DNA of 36,677 nucleotides, from contig JANXML010000085.1 in assembly GCA_025354645.1 (NCBI GenBank), positions 1 to 36,677 of the forward strand, given 5' to 3'. Of the stretch, positions 1-8,466 are shown piece by piece. A program made the position numbers and the translations under genes. The notes beneath the pieces were generated by a model, which had not been told where the DNA came from, made no database searches, and saw only the letters and a list, made by a program, of their open reading frames with translations. The stretch comes from Arcicella sp. Its GTDB lineage: Bacteria > Bacteroidota > Bacteroidia > Cytophagales > Spirosomataceae. Positions within the stretch are counted from its first letter, which is position 1. Each line of letters opens with the position of its first letter.

Positions 1-1
1 T

Positions 2-121
2 AATTGGATTCAACAAAAAACAAATATTCACATTGCCTCAAAAGTCAGGTCTGAAAATGGACTATTCGTCCATATTTACGCTAAATTGGTTGCGGCTGTC
101 CTACTTTTACTTGATTTTTAA
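2..121 (+). CDS. C-terminal tail of an unidentified ORF entering from the left edge
   Basis: An open frame runs in from the left edge and stops at 119-121 after 39 codons. The residues (starting NWIQQKTNIHIAS and ending LVAAVLLLLDF) form a polar stretch followed by a hydrophobic end. I do not recognise the family with confidence. The end resembles tails of some IS-encoded transposases, but that is only an impression. It could equally be chance reading through non-coding DNA. Confidence 0.3.
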   Translation, partial: NWIQQKTNIHIASKVRSENGLFVHIYAKLVAAVLLLLDF

Positions 122-431
122 CCCGTAATTCGCATAAGTTATGGAAGTTTATCCCGTTTTTAAATAATATTTTGCTCTGTATGTCCAGTAGTAAGGGAAT
201 TTTGCCCCAAATTTAAGTGACTCGCTATTGTTATAAAAACCTCAGATTAAGCGTTTGCAAATTCTATTGAAGAAACATCATATTTTAGGAAACTGATGTA
301 ACAATTTAGAAGTGTTAAAATTGTTACATCAGATTCTCTACTTTTTACAGTCAATTTCACGGCATCTGATATAAATATTCGAGCAATGAGATTCAAAATC
401 ATTCAGTACGAAAACTTATTTTCTAATTCCA
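122..431. other. Intergenic region downstream of the MetE-like gene
   Basis: No convincing gene is seen in this 310-bp stretch. It holds one strong inverted repeat at 293-332, listed separately. The open frame starting at 386 on the plus strand is antisense to the MetE-like gene end and looks like chance. Confidence 0.6.
293..332. terminator. Perfect 15-bp inverted repeat, possible terminator of the minus-strand operon
   Basis: The arms CTGATGTAACAATTT (293-307) and AAATTGTTACATCAG (318-332) pair perfectly around a 10-nt loop. It lies about 100 bp past the stop of the last minus-strand operon gene. Neither side has a clean T-run, so it may be a weak or protein-dependent terminator, an mRNA-stabilising hairpin or a binding site. 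Confidence 0.45.
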
Positions 432-1574
432 CTACCACAAACGCTTACTCGCAATTGCGGCACCTTCTGCCATGGCGGCTAATTTGGCGTAAACAATATT
501 TTCATCAACCGCACCAAAACCTGCGAAGGTTGAGAATCCGCAATCCGTTCCTGCAATTACACGCTCTCTGCCCACAATATTTGTGAAAGTTTCAATGCGT
601 TGAGCCACGAGTTCTGGATGTTCAATAAAATTGGAGGTCGAATCTAAAACGCCTGGAATCAAGATTTTATCATCAGGAATTTTTGTATCTCTAAAAACCG
701 TCCACTCGTGGGCGTGACGGGGGTTTGCGGTTTCAAAAAGAAGTCCTTGTGGTTTGGCTCTAAGGGCAATCGGCAACACCATACTCATTGGTGCGTCATG
801 GTGATGTGGTCCTTCGTAATTACCAAAACAAACGTGCATTCTCACTCTGTCCGCAGGAATATTTCTGAGGGCGTGGTTCAAAACTTCGATGTGCTGATTT
901 GCCAAACGAATATAATCTTCGTCGGTATCATTTTTAAACATCATGTGTTTTCCCAAACCAATATCGGGCGAATCTAACTGCAAAACGTATCCAGCCGCCA
1001 CAATTGCCTCATATTCAGGACGCATCGCCTCGGCAAGTGCTTCCAAATATTCGTCTTTTGTTTTGTAATGATTATTGGGTAAAAATAAGGCAATAACCCC
1101 AGGCGAAGCAGCATTCATGAAGGTATCATAAGGTCGATGGGCGGCAATGGCGGCGTTGAAATTTGCCACATCGTCTTCGAGCGGAATCGTACTTTTTACC
1201 TCAATTTTACCAACACAACAAGGTCTTGAATAACTTGGCGTTCCTCCACCTTTGGCTGCACGTTGCATAAATTCTGGATAATCTTCCAAATCGCTCGGTG
1301 GATTGCGTGGACTATCGCCCTCAAAACCTGTGATACGGTCTTTGATATAAGTTGAATAGCTAATTTTACTCATTTCGCCATCACTCACAATATCCACGCC
1401 CGCTTGCACTTGACGAGCAACAACGCTATCAACTGCCGCTTTAATGGTTTCGTTAAAGAGTTGATTATCAACGTCTTCGTTGCGTTCTTTGGCAAAAACC
1501 AAATCGGTAACGGCTTTTGAGCGGGGCAAACTGCCAACGTGTGTAGTTAAAATTCTGTCGGTACTGATTAGCAT
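432..1574 (-). CDS. MetE-like (cobalamin-independent methionine synthase C-terminal family) zinc methyltransferase
   Basis: 380 aa, the length of the stand-alone catalytic half of MetE rather than the ~750-aa enzyme. The zinc ligands of the family are in place: H247 and C249 (MHVCFGNYEG), E281 (LLFETANPR) and C345 (GTDCGFST). The N-terminus RILTTHVGSLPRS is also typical. The family moves alkyl or methyl groups to or from thiols; members include methionine synthases and epoxyalkane:coenzyme M transferase. The gene is the last of the minus-strand catabolic operon, about 160 bp after the short-chain dehydrogenase, so I infer a role on the operon substrate, such as methyl removal or thiol addition, rather than housekeeping methionine synthesis. 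The acceptor thiol and the substrate are unknown. It would act in the cytoplasm. The family call is firm and the role is not. Confidence 0.85.
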   Translation of the reverse strand: MLISTDRILTTHVGSLPRSKAVTDLVFAKERNEDVDNQLFNETIKAAVDSVVARQVQAGVDIVSDGEMSKISYSTYIKDRITGFEGDSPRNPPSDLEDYPEFMQRAAKGGGTPSYSRPCCVGKIEVKSTIPLEDDVANFNAAIAAHRPYDTFMNAASPGVIALFLPNNHYKTKDEYLEALAEAMRPEYEAIVAAGYVLQLDSPDIGLGKHMMFKNDTDEDYIRLANQHIEVLNHALRNIPADRVRMHVCFGNYEGPHHHDAPMSMVLPIALRAKPQGLLFETANPRHAHEWTVFRDTKIPDDKILIPGVLDSTSNFIEHPELVAQRIETFTNIVGRERVIAGTDCGFSTFAGFGAVDENIVYAKLAAMAEGAAIASKRLW

Positions 1575-1732
1575 ATTTTTATTTCTTTAATTGATTTTTA
1601 TAAATAAGTTTTGACGATTATAATTTTTAAAATAGCTAATGTTTTTAACTGCTATCTATGATAAACTAAATTCTGATTATAAAGTAAATGTCACTCAGCC
1701 GATAGCTGACAACCAACTACCGAAAGCCCTTC
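1575..1732. repeat. Intergenic gap with a partial copy of the GCCGATAGCTGA repeat
   Basis: Around 1696-1728 the words CAGCCGATAGCTGACAA and CCGAAAGCC occur. They closely resemble the repeat words in the gap before the aldolase gene (7597-7704: CAGCCGATAGCTGAAAGCC). This looks like a partial copy of a short interspersed intergenic repeat. The rest of the gap is AT-rich without visible genes. Confidence 0.5.
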
Positions 1733-2533
1733 CTACAACAACTCCCTCCCACCATCAACTGGGAAAATACAGCCCGTTGAAAACGTAAAATTTTGAGCAA
1801 TCGCAACAACGGCTTTGGCAACATCTTGGGCTTCTGCAAAACGGTTTAACGGTGTTTTATTGATTTGTTCTTGTAAATAACTTTCAGGAGAACGAGCCGC
1901 ATATTCGCCCATAACCCAGCCTGGCGACAATGAAACTACCCGAATTTGCGGAGCTAATGCCCGACCCAATGAGCGAGTCATTGAATCTATCGCCGCTTTT
2001 GAGGCACAATAAGCTACGTTACTTCCCACGCCAGTTCGTCCTGCGATGGACGAAATATTTATCACAATAGACTGATTACCAAGCAATAACAAAGACTTAA
2101 AAGCCCGAACCATCGCAAAAGAACCCCTAACATTGGTTTGCATGATTTGGTCAAACAGTTCATCGTCCAAAGCATCCAAATCTGCATGAGCAACGGGTTT
2201 GGTTATTCCTGCATTATTAACCAAAATATCTAATCGACCATATTTTTCTTTGACAAATTCAGACATTTCTTTCAGCGATTCACTATCGGTTACGCTGGCT
2301 TTGTACATTGAATGACCTTCTCCTTCAAGGCTATCAAACGTTTTTTGGGCTTTTTCTTGATTGCTCTGGTAATTAACAATTACCTGATAACCAGCACTTG
2401 CCAAAACCCGACAAATTTCTGAACCAATACCTCCGCCTCCACCTGTAACCAAAGCCCCCCGAAGCGTCGGTCGCCCCGCCCCCACAGGGAGAGCTTTTGG
2501 TTCGCTTATATTTTCGGGGATTTCAGATTTCAT
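1733..2533 (-). CDS. Short-chain dehydrogenase/reductase (SDR) with an unusual N-terminal extension
   Basis: 266 aa. The Rossmann cofactor motif is TGGGGGIG (30-37), NNAG lies at 106-109, and the catalytic Ser/Tyr/Lys are S161 or S162, Y175 and K179 (YCASK). The C-terminal PVDGG is typical of classical SDRs. It should oxidise a hydroxyl or reduce a carbonyl with NAD(P) in the cytoplasm. In the operon it lies about 90 bp after the HisD-like dehydrogenase, so the two probably act on neighbouring hydroxyls of one substrate. The first ~26 residues precede the normal SDR start and are encoded by a GC-rich repeat-like stretch (about 2458-2505). No ATG lies between the annotated start and the Rossmann fold, so I kept this start. 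The substrate is unknown. Confidence 0.88.
   Translation of the reverse strand: MKSEIPENISEPKALPVGAGRPTLRGALVTGGGGGIGSEICRVLASAGYQVIVNYQSNQEKAQKTFDSLEGEGHSMYKASVTDSESLKEMSEFVKEKYGRLDILVNNAGITKPVAHADLDALDDELFDQIMQTNVRGSFAMVRAFKSLLLLGNQSIVINISSIAGRTGVGSNVAYCASKAAIDSMTRSLGRALAPQIRVVSLSPGWVMGEYAARSPESYLQEQINKTPLNRFAEAQDVAKAVVAIAQNFTFSTGCIFPVDGGRELL
2458..2505 (-). repeat. GC-rich REP-like sequence inside the start of the SDR gene
   Basis: A stretch rich in C/G runs encodes roughly the residues KALPVGAGRPTLRG of the SDR. Its composition is unlike the surrounding AT-rich DNA and resembles the other G/C-run repeat at 2604-2623 in the same intergenic neighbourhood. I read it as an interspersed REP-like repeat that has been captured into the reading frame. 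Confidence 0.4.
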
Positions 2534-2603
2534 AATTGTATTTTCAATTTTTTTGTTTTACTTAAATCTGGGGTTAATATTACATAACTTATAAGACTAA
2601 ATT

Positions 2604-2623
2604 CCCCCTCTGGGGGTTAGGGG
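2604..2623 (-). terminator. CCCCC-AGA-GGGGG hairpin after the HisD-like gene
   Basis: Right after the HisD-like stop codon the minus strand carries CCCCC AGA GGGGG with further G/C runs around it, followed by AATTTAG. It can fold as a short strong hairpin. G/C-run repeats of this look are common between Bacteroidota genes, so it may be a REP-like repeat rather than a terminator. The operon clearly continues into the SDR. Confidence 0.4.
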
Positions 2624-2624
2624 G

Positions 2625-3920
2625 CTATTTCTTCAACCTTCTAACCCTAATATCTGCTTGCTCTTGATGCCCCGCAAAGTGTTCTAAATTACAAAGTCTT
2701 GAACAATATTCACCAATCATTACGCTGGCTTCGTCCGTCAAAATGCGTTGATACGAATGCGTTTTGATGAATTTTCCAACCCACAAACCACCCGTATAAC
2801 GCCCTGCACGCTTGGTTGGTAAAGTATGATTAGTACCAATTACTTTATCGCCATAACTAACATTGGTTCTTGCACCCAAAAACAAAGCTCCGTAATTGGT
2901 CATATTTTTGAAAAAATAATCATCGTCATCGGTCATTATTTGCACGTGTTCGCTACAAATTCGCTCCGATTCTGCCAACATTTCTTCTTTGGTATCGCAA
3001 AGAATAATTTCGCCATAATCTTGCCAAGCCACACTCGCTATATCTCTGGTATTGAGGCGTTTAAGTACATTTTCAATTTGTGCTGGCAATTCTTCGGCAA
3101 TTTTTTTGCTGTTCGTAATACACACCACGGGCGAATTTGGTCCGTGTTCGGCTTGCCCCAATAAATCAACGGCAACCAATTCACTGTCAACCGTATCATC
3201 ACAAATCACCATCGTTTCCGTTGGTCCTGCCAATAAATCAATGCCCACACGCCCAAATAACTGTCGTTTGGCTTCTGCCACATAAGCATTTCCTGGACCA
3301 ACGAGCATATCTACCGCAATGACGGCATCGTTATCCGCATCAGCTTCTGCCCCAAGTGCCATCAAAGCAACCGCTTGAATTCCACCCAAAACATAAATTT
3401 CGTCTGCACCCGCCAAATGCTGTGCGGCAACGATTGCAGCGGCTGGTTTGCCTTCATACGGTGGAGCACACGCAATTACGTGCTTCACACCCGCCACTTT
3501 TGCCGTCAAAATTCCCATGTGTGCCGATGCCAATAATGGATATTTACCGCCTGGAACATAAGCACCAACCCGATTCATCGGAATGTTTTTATGCCCTAAA
3601 ATAACGCCTGGCAAAGTTTCAACTTCCACATCTCGCAAACCCATCATCTGAATTTGAGCAAAACGCTTGATTTGCGTTTGAGCAAACTGAATATCCTCAA
3701 TATCTTGTGCCGTGAGGCTATCAATGCAAGCCTGAATTTCTGCCTGCGTGAGTTTAAACGAAGTCGGATTCCATTTATCAAACTTGGTGCTGTAATCACG
3801 AATTGCTTCCCAACCACGGGTTTCAATATCAGCCAAAATATTTTCTACCGTAACGATAACCTGTTGGTTTATTTCCTTTCTTTCTTGGGCAGGTTTGCCC
3901 GTTTTGATGTATTGTATCAT
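2625..3920 (-). CDS. Histidinol-dehydrogenase-like NAD-dependent dehydrogenase, probably catabolic
   Basis: 431 aa, full length for the HisD family. Counted from the start, all catalytic positions of E. coli HisD have counterparts: zinc ligands Q256, H259 (GQAEHG), D358 (SYGDK) and H418 (AGHQE), the catalytic pair E324-H325 (CSEHVQI), and E413. The fold signature GTNHTLPT is present. The surroundings contain no other his genes. Instead it sits 6 nt after the symporter in a SusCD-linked catabolic operon. HisD-family enzymes with other substrates are known, for example HpsN, which oxidises the primary alcohol of dihydroxypropanesulfonate to the carboxylate. By analogy this one probably performs a four-electron alcohol-to-acid oxidation of the imported compound. 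Conserved zinc chemistry does not exclude true histidinol activity. The substrate is open. Confidence 0.85.
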   Translation of the reverse strand: MIQYIKTGKPAQERKEINQQVIVTVENILADIETRGWEAIRDYSTKFDKWNPTSFKLTQAEIQACIDSLTAQDIEDIQFAQTQIKRFAQIQMMGLRDVEVETLPGVILGHKNIPMNRVGAYVPGGKYPLLASAHMGILTAKVAGVKHVIACAPPYEGKPAAAIVAAQHLAGADEIYVLGGIQAVALMALGAEADADNDAVIAVDMLVGPGNAYVAEAKRQLFGRVGIDLLAGPTETMVICDDTVDSELVAVDLLGQAEHGPNSPVVCITNSKKIAEELPAQIENVLKRLNTRDIASVAWQDYGEIILCDTKEEMLAESERICSEHVQIMTDDDDYFFKNMTNYGALFLGARTNVSYGDKVIGTNHTLPTKRAGRYTGGLWVGKFIKTHSYQRILTDEASVMIGEYCSRLCNLEHFAGHQEQADIRVRRLKK

Positions 3921-3926
3921 TATTTT

Positions 3927-5516
3927 TTATTTTCCGATGTAATATAAAAATACGCAAACCACTAAGAAATAAGCGATTAACAGGTAAGACTTATTCTCAA
4001 ATTTTCCAGGAATAACGTAATAACCCTCTTCTGTTTCTGATAATTTGTTATCAATAAAATATTGTTTTTGACCTTTTACCGTAAATTTTTCGATGCCAAC
4101 GGGTTTTTTACCAACCACGAAACTGGCAGCATAGCCAACGGAAGTCGTAACGATAAAACCAAACAAACTATACCACATCCAAAAAATATCCGTAAAAGTA
4201 GCGATCAAAAGAACGACCACGATGCCCAAAATTAGTCCAATATTTACGCCTTGTTCGTTAGTTCGTGAAGTAAAAATTCCCAAAATAAAAACACTAATCG
4301 TTGAACCAACTGTATAAGAACCGTATTTACTGATGGCTTCCAAAAGGCTGAGGTTATTGTTTTGCGACATTAAAACAGCCACCAGAGCCAAAATTCCCCC
4401 AAAAACAAATGTCGAAATTTTGGCAACTCGCATTTTTGTTTCTTCCGATGCAGATTTATTAATAGCTTTTTCGTAAATATCTTTTACATAAACCGTAGCC
4501 ATCGAATTGAGCGAAGCAACCATACTACCAATGCCCGCCGCAAAAATTGCCGCAACGATTAGCCCCAAAAAACCACTCGGAACGTTATCCAAAAATGTTA
4601 CGTAAACGTCGTTTGGTTTCTCGAATGTTTTGCCGTTATAAAACACATAAAGTATCAAACCCAACGCCAAAAACAAAAGCATTTGGGCAACGATCACAAA
4701 ACCCGTCGAGAAAAGCGATAATTTAAGATTTCTCATACTCTTGGCAGCTAACATCCGCTGAACTTGGGCTTGATTACCCCCAAAATAAGAAATGTGCAAA
4801 ATCAATCCGCCAATAATTCCCGCCCAAAGTGTGTTTGGGGTTGTGAAATCCATCGTGAAATTAATGGCTTTTAGTTTACCCGCTTTATGGACAATATCGT
4901 AGGCTTCGGGTAGCGAAACAGGCAATTTTGTAATCGCAATATAAAAGGAAGTAATGATGCCAACCCAAAGAATGGCAATCTGCAAAACATCAATCCAAAT
5001 CACCGCTGTGAGTCCGCCGAGGGTAGTTACGAAGATGGCGAAGGTCATTATTAGAATGGTAATCGTAATATCCAATCCCGTGATGTGCGACAACACAATG
5101 GACGGTGCAAGAATCACAACCCCCATGATTGTCAGGAGTTTAAACAAAAAAGTTGCCGCCAAAAGTGTGCGAGACAACGACCCAAAACGTCCTTCAACGT
5201 ATTCATAAATGGAGACAACGCCACTGTTATAAAAAAACGGCACAAGCGTTCCTCCAATAAACCACATGACAATTGGGATGTTGAGCGTGAGAACAATTGG
5301 GGCTAAACCCGAGGTGTAAGCCCAACCTGGGGCTCCAATAAACGTAACGGCACTTACCTGAGTGGCAATGACCGAACCCGCAATTGCCCACCAAGCAAAC
5401 TCTTTTCCACCCGAAAAATACTCATCGGAAGTGCTGGTTTTTTTATTCAAAAAGATACCAAAGGCGAGCGTTCCCACGAAATAAATTCCCGCAATAATCC
5501 AATCTAATGCTGCCAT
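3927..5516 (-). CDS. Sodium:solute symporter (SSS family)
   Basis: 529 aa and very hydrophobic, with about 13 predicted membrane segments. The start (LDWIIAGIYFVGTLAFGIFL) followed by SGGKEFAWWAIAGSVIAT matches the first helices of the SSS family. Later GGLTAVIWIDVLQ and the loop with NSMATVYVKDIY also fit. It would import a small solute with sodium across the inner membrane. Its start codon overlaps the stop of the four-domain SnoaL-like gene (TGATG), and the HisD-like gene follows after 6 nt, so translation is probably coupled. It should carry the compound that the SusCD pair brings into the periplasm. SSS members transport sugars, carboxylates, amino acids or nucleosides, so the family does not name the substrate. 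Confidence 0.92.
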   Translation of the reverse strand: MAALDWIIAGIYFVGTLAFGIFLNKKTSTSDEYFSGGKEFAWWAIAGSVIATQVSAVTFIGAPGWAYTSGLAPIVLTLNIPIVMWFIGGTLVPFFYNSGVVSIYEYVEGRFGSLSRTLLAATFLFKLLTIMGVVILAPSIVLSHITGLDITITILIMTFAIFVTTLGGLTAVIWIDVLQIAILWVGIITSFYIAITKLPVSLPEAYDIVHKAGKLKAINFTMDFTTPNTLWAGIIGGLILHISYFGGNQAQVQRMLAAKSMRNLKLSLFSTGFVIVAQMLLFLALGLILYVFYNGKTFEKPNDVYVTFLDNVPSGFLGLIVAAIFAAGIGSMVASLNSMATVYVKDIYEKAINKSASEETKMRVAKISTFVFGGILALVAVLMSQNNNLSLLEAISKYGSYTVGSTISVFILGIFTSRTNEQGVNIGLILGIVVVLLIATFTDIFWMWYSLFGFIVTTSVGYAASFVVGKKPVGIEKFTVKGQKQYFIDNKLSETEEGYYVIPGKFENKSYLLIAYFLVVCVFLYYIGK

Positions 5517-7558
5517 CAGTGTGTTTTTTGTTTTAGCATTTCAAAAACGTCAATATCAAGTTGCAAAAGCAAATCAATTTTATCAATAAAGACCCAGTTT
5601 TCTTTGAGTATATTCCCTTCACGAGACCACCAATCCATCACTCGCATCGTAATTTTGCGGTCAGTTTTTGGAATTCCCATCCAATCATCGCCACCGTGAG
5701 TGGCATAAATACTGGGCCAACCCGTTGAACAAGCGTAGAAACCATCACCAAAACGAGCTTTATGATTTCCGCCTTTTCTATCTGGAAATCCTTTCAAAAA
5801 CGGTTTTTGGTGATATTCTTGAAAACCCTTTAATCCACGAGTTGAACCCGTGCCACCTGGACCGTACCACATCATATTAGGATGCCAAAACTTGTGCATT
5901 TCCATTGTTTCGAGGTCTTTTCCATTGAATTTCATCAAGCCTTTAATCATATCTTCGATTAATTGCAACGATTTTTTACCTTCTTCGGGGTTAATTGGAT
6001 AAGTCAAAATACCATCGCCTTTGGCTGGTCCTGGAATGAGAATTTCAACGGCACGATTTGGAAATAAATTAATTCCCGCCTGTTTCATCAAATCAAGCAT
6101 ATCCAAAATGCAGTATGCCGTTTGAATTTTTCCGTCTTTTATTTCGTAAAAAAGCCCGTATCTGATAAACGTAACTTGATTATTTGGTTTAATTCCAAGC
6201 CATTCTTGCTCAAAAGTTCCCGTTAAATTTCCCGTAATACTCACCCAGTCTTTATCTTGAAAATTACCCGCCATCAAAATGTACGGATCTTCTGTAATAT
6301 CAGGAAAAGCGTTAATTAATGGCTTCCAAAATTGGTTAATTATGGCATCAACTCCTTTTAATTCATCAAAAGGTTTTGAGCCATTCCAAGAAATATCGGC
6401 TGAAAAATAAGTGTTTAAAACCGTTTCAAGCCCTTTTTTATTAGCAATTGCTGAATTGGTATCAGCAATAAATTGAGCAACAAAGGCTTTATTTTTTTCG
6501 TGAATTGAAAGCGGTTTGACAGCCGTTTGAGTTTCAGAAATTGGCGTTGCGTGAATCTGACAAAGTACATCGAAAGCATCAAAAACGTCCCATTGGGTTT
6601 TGATTTTACCATCAACCACGATAAAATGGCTAATGCCCAAAATATCAACGGCTTTGCCCGATGGCGTTCCAAAAAAACCGTTTCCACTGTGCAAACCCGT
6701 GAGTCGCCAACGCACGGCAACTTCATCTTGTTGTTCGCCAACATTGGTCATCACTCGCTCAACTTGCAGATTTCCTTGCGGTATTGAAGCATATAAATTG
6801 ATCAAAAAGCTCTGAATCTGAGCCGTACCACGATAATCTTGTTCGCAAATCCCGTGAACCGTTGCCGTTGGCTGATAATAATCTGAAACTTGGTTAAAAT
6901 AACGTCCATTCCAAACGTTTTCAAACAGATTATAAACTAACGTTCCGCTGTCTTTTTCGTTATTTTCTTTTAAAATCGGATTCGTTTGTCCTACTCTGTT
7001 TTCAGCAATATGTGGAGCTGAAAAAAGTGGTTTATTTTTGTATCTCGTTGATTGTTTTGCCAATGCAACTGGGTCATAGCCAAGCTGTTGAATGAGGTGA
7101 AGATTATCTCTTACCAACCACTCTTCTTCAATTTTATTGTTTGAAACAATGCAATCGGCGATGGTTCGGAAGAATGCTTTTTTGCCCGTTGGAAGTCCAA
7201 AAGCGGAGTTGCCTAAATTGGTTGCCGTTGAGCCAATACGATGCGAAGTATAAAACTTTGAGCCTTGTTCTTCCGACCAAATAACGGCTTCCCCCACCAA
7301 TCTGCGGTCTGGGAAACCGTGTAAAGTTTCCATTGTTCCTGCAACCACTGGATTAATGCCATGAATGGTTGTTGCACCCGTAAAAAGCGTAATACCCTCA
7401 GTATAAGTATCATAGATAGCACCAATGCCTCGCTCTTCCCAAATTTCGTGGGTAATTTTAAGGATATAATCTACAATATCGTTGTATTTTGGGTCAAAAC
7501 CAACGAGTTCTTGTTTAGTGCCGTCAAGTTGTTTGGTTGAATAAAAAATCGAATTCAT
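5516..7558 (-). CDS. Protein with four tandem SnoaL/NTF2-like domains
   Basis: 680 aa with no signal peptide. I see four repeats of a SnoaL-like (NTF2 fold) module: roughly 25-180 (HEIWEERGIGAIYDTY...TLHGFPDRR), 205-340 (VWNGRYFNQVSDYYQPTA...GTPSGKAVDILGI), 350-500 (YFSADISWNGSKPFDELKG...NAFPDITEDPY) and 525-675 (HKFWHPNMMWYGPGG...LKGFPDRKGG). The recurring features are a helix pair, a tryptophan/tyrosine-rich strand near 'WNG' or 'WYGPGG', the F-PD motif and a late strand with D/W residues. Single SnoaL-type proteins are 120-150 aa cyclases, isomerases or hydrolases; two-domain forms also occur. Four in one chain is unusual. It is the longest enzyme of the catabolic operon, lies between the aldolase and the symporter, and overlaps the symporter start. 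I infer it processes pathway intermediates; the reaction is unknown. Confidence 0.8.
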   Translation of the reverse strand: MNSIFYSTKQLDGTKQELVGFDPKYNDIVDYILKITHEIWEERGIGAIYDTYTEGITLFTGATTIHGINPVVAGTMETLHGFPDRRLVGEAVIWSEEQGSKFYTSHRIGSTATNLGNSAFGLPTGKKAFFRTIADCIVSNNKIEEEWLVRDNLHLIQQLGYDPVALAKQSTRYKNKPLFSAPHIAENRVGQTNPILKENNEKDSGTLVYNLFENVWNGRYFNQVSDYYQPTATVHGICEQDYRGTAQIQSFLINLYASIPQGNLQVERVMTNVGEQQDEVAVRWRLTGLHSGNGFFGTPSGKAVDILGISHFIVVDGKIKTQWDVFDAFDVLCQIHATPISETQTAVKPLSIHEKNKAFVAQFIADTNSAIANKKGLETVLNTYFSADISWNGSKPFDELKGVDAIINQFWKPLINAFPDITEDPYILMAGNFQDKDWVSITGNLTGTFEQEWLGIKPNNQVTFIRYGLFYEIKDGKIQTAYCILDMLDLMKQAGINLFPNRAVEILIPGPAKGDGILTYPINPEEGKKSLQLIEDMIKGLMKFNGKDLETMEMHKFWHPNMMWYGPGGTGSTRGLKGFQEYHQKPFLKGFPDRKGGNHKARFGDGFYACSTGWPSIYATHGGDDWMGIPKTDRKITMRVMDWWSREGNILKENWVFIDKIDLLLQLDIDVFEMLKQKTH

Positions 7559-7704
7559 TTCAGTTTTATAAAGAAGAAGGACTGTTTAATAGATATCAGC
7601 TGTTGGCTTTCGGCTCTCAGCTTTCGGCTATCAGCTAACATAAAAATTGTATTCAAATTAAGTGTAACACAGCCGACAGCCGATAGCTGAAAGCCAACAG
7701 CCGA
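7559..7704. repeat. Inverted copies of a short interspersed repeat between aldolase and SnoaL genes
   Basis: The left arm at about 7597-7637 (CAGCTGTTGGCTTTCGGC then TCAGCTTTCGGCTATCAGCT) and the right arm at about 7671-7704 (CAGCCGATAGCTGAAAGCC then AACAGCCG) are near-complementary around a ~33-nt AT-rich loop. The RNA would form a long hairpin in the middle of the operon. A partial third copy lies at 1696-1728. The words GCCGATAGCTGA and AAAGCC recur within each arm, as expected for a repeat family that expands by short units. Confidence 0.65.
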
Positions 7705-8466
7705 TTAATTTCTCAATTCTTTGACCAATTGCGTTGCATATTCACTCAAAATCATGCTGTCAGATTTAAGGGTAATGAATCGAAAACCTTGTTGCATGAG
7801 TTGTTTACATTCAGTAACTGACGTTGAAAAAATACCTGGAATAACGTTGTATTTTTGGCAAGTTTCCACGATGGTTTTTAGGGCAGCGTCAATGATTGGT
7901 TGCGTATTTTGGTCGGCGGTTACTTTTCCAGTTAATGATAAAAGTAAATCTGCTGAACCAACAAAAATGGAATCCAAGCCTTTTACCGAGGCAATTTCTT
8001 CAATATTTGCCAAGGCTTCGGCAGTTTCTACCATTGCCATTGTGATAATTTCATCGTTGGCGTGCAATCCATAATCGGCTCCTCCATAAACTCTGGCTCT
8101 GGTTGGACCAAAACTTCGATAACCAAACGGAGGATATTTACAAGCATTTACAAAAGATTCGCACTGAGTTTTATTATCAATCATCGGACAAATCATTCCA
8201 TAAGCACCGCCATCGAGCAACCTCATTATTTGACCTGGTTCGTTCCAATTTGAACGAGCAATTGGAACAGTTTCGGTTGTCGAAATGGCTTGTAACAACT
8301 GAATAGCGGTTTCCATGCTGTGCAAACCGTGTTGCATATCAACCGTTACACTGTCCCAACCAGCGTGAGCCATCAACTCTGCCGACCAGCTACTCGGGAT
8401 GTGCAACCAACCGTTTAAGACCGTTCCGCCCGCTTGCCAAATTTGCTTTATTCTGTTTTTACGCAT
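7705..8466 (-). CDS. HpcH/HpaI-family class II aldolase
   Basis: 253 aa, the usual length. Residues matching HpaI-type pyruvate aldolases are H46 (DMQHG, catalytic base), R71 (ARSNWNE, carboxylate-binding), and metal ligands E147 (MVETAEAL) and D173 (GSADLL). The motif YPPFGYRSFGPTRA is typical. These enzymes cleave 4-hydroxy-2-oxo acids to pyruvate and an aldehyde using a divalent metal; relatives include RhmA and GarL. It overlaps the alpha/beta hydrolase gene by 8 nt, so it is part of the operon, and I infer it is the carbon-carbon cleaving step that yields pyruvate for central metabolism. Which oxo-acid it uses cannot be read. The downstream gap contains a large inverted repeat that may trim or stabilise the mRNA. 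Confidence 0.9.
   Translation of the reverse strand: MRKNRIKQIWQAGGTVLNGWLHIPSSWSAELMAHAGWDSVTVDMQHGLHSMETAIQLLQAISTTETVPIARSNWNEPGQIMRLLDGGAYGMICPMIDNKTQCESFVNACKYPPFGYRSFGPTRARVYGGADYGLHANDEIITMAMVETAEALANIEEIASVKGLDSIFVGSADLLLSLTGKVTADQNTQPIIDAALKTIVETCQKYNVIPGIFSTSVTECKQLMQQGFRFITLKSDSMILSEYATQLVKELRN

Noticed and set aside
386-977. Plus-strand open frames antisense to the MetE-like gene
   Set aside because: They lie opposite a gene with clear zinc-site motifs, and their proteins have no recognisable domain.
2625-3920. Histidine-biosynthesis operon
   Set aside because: No other his gene is adjacent; neighbours are transport and catabolic genes.
2826-3947. Several plus-strand open frames opposite the HisD-like gene
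   Set aside because: The HisD family match in the other strand is complete; these are by-products of its codon use.
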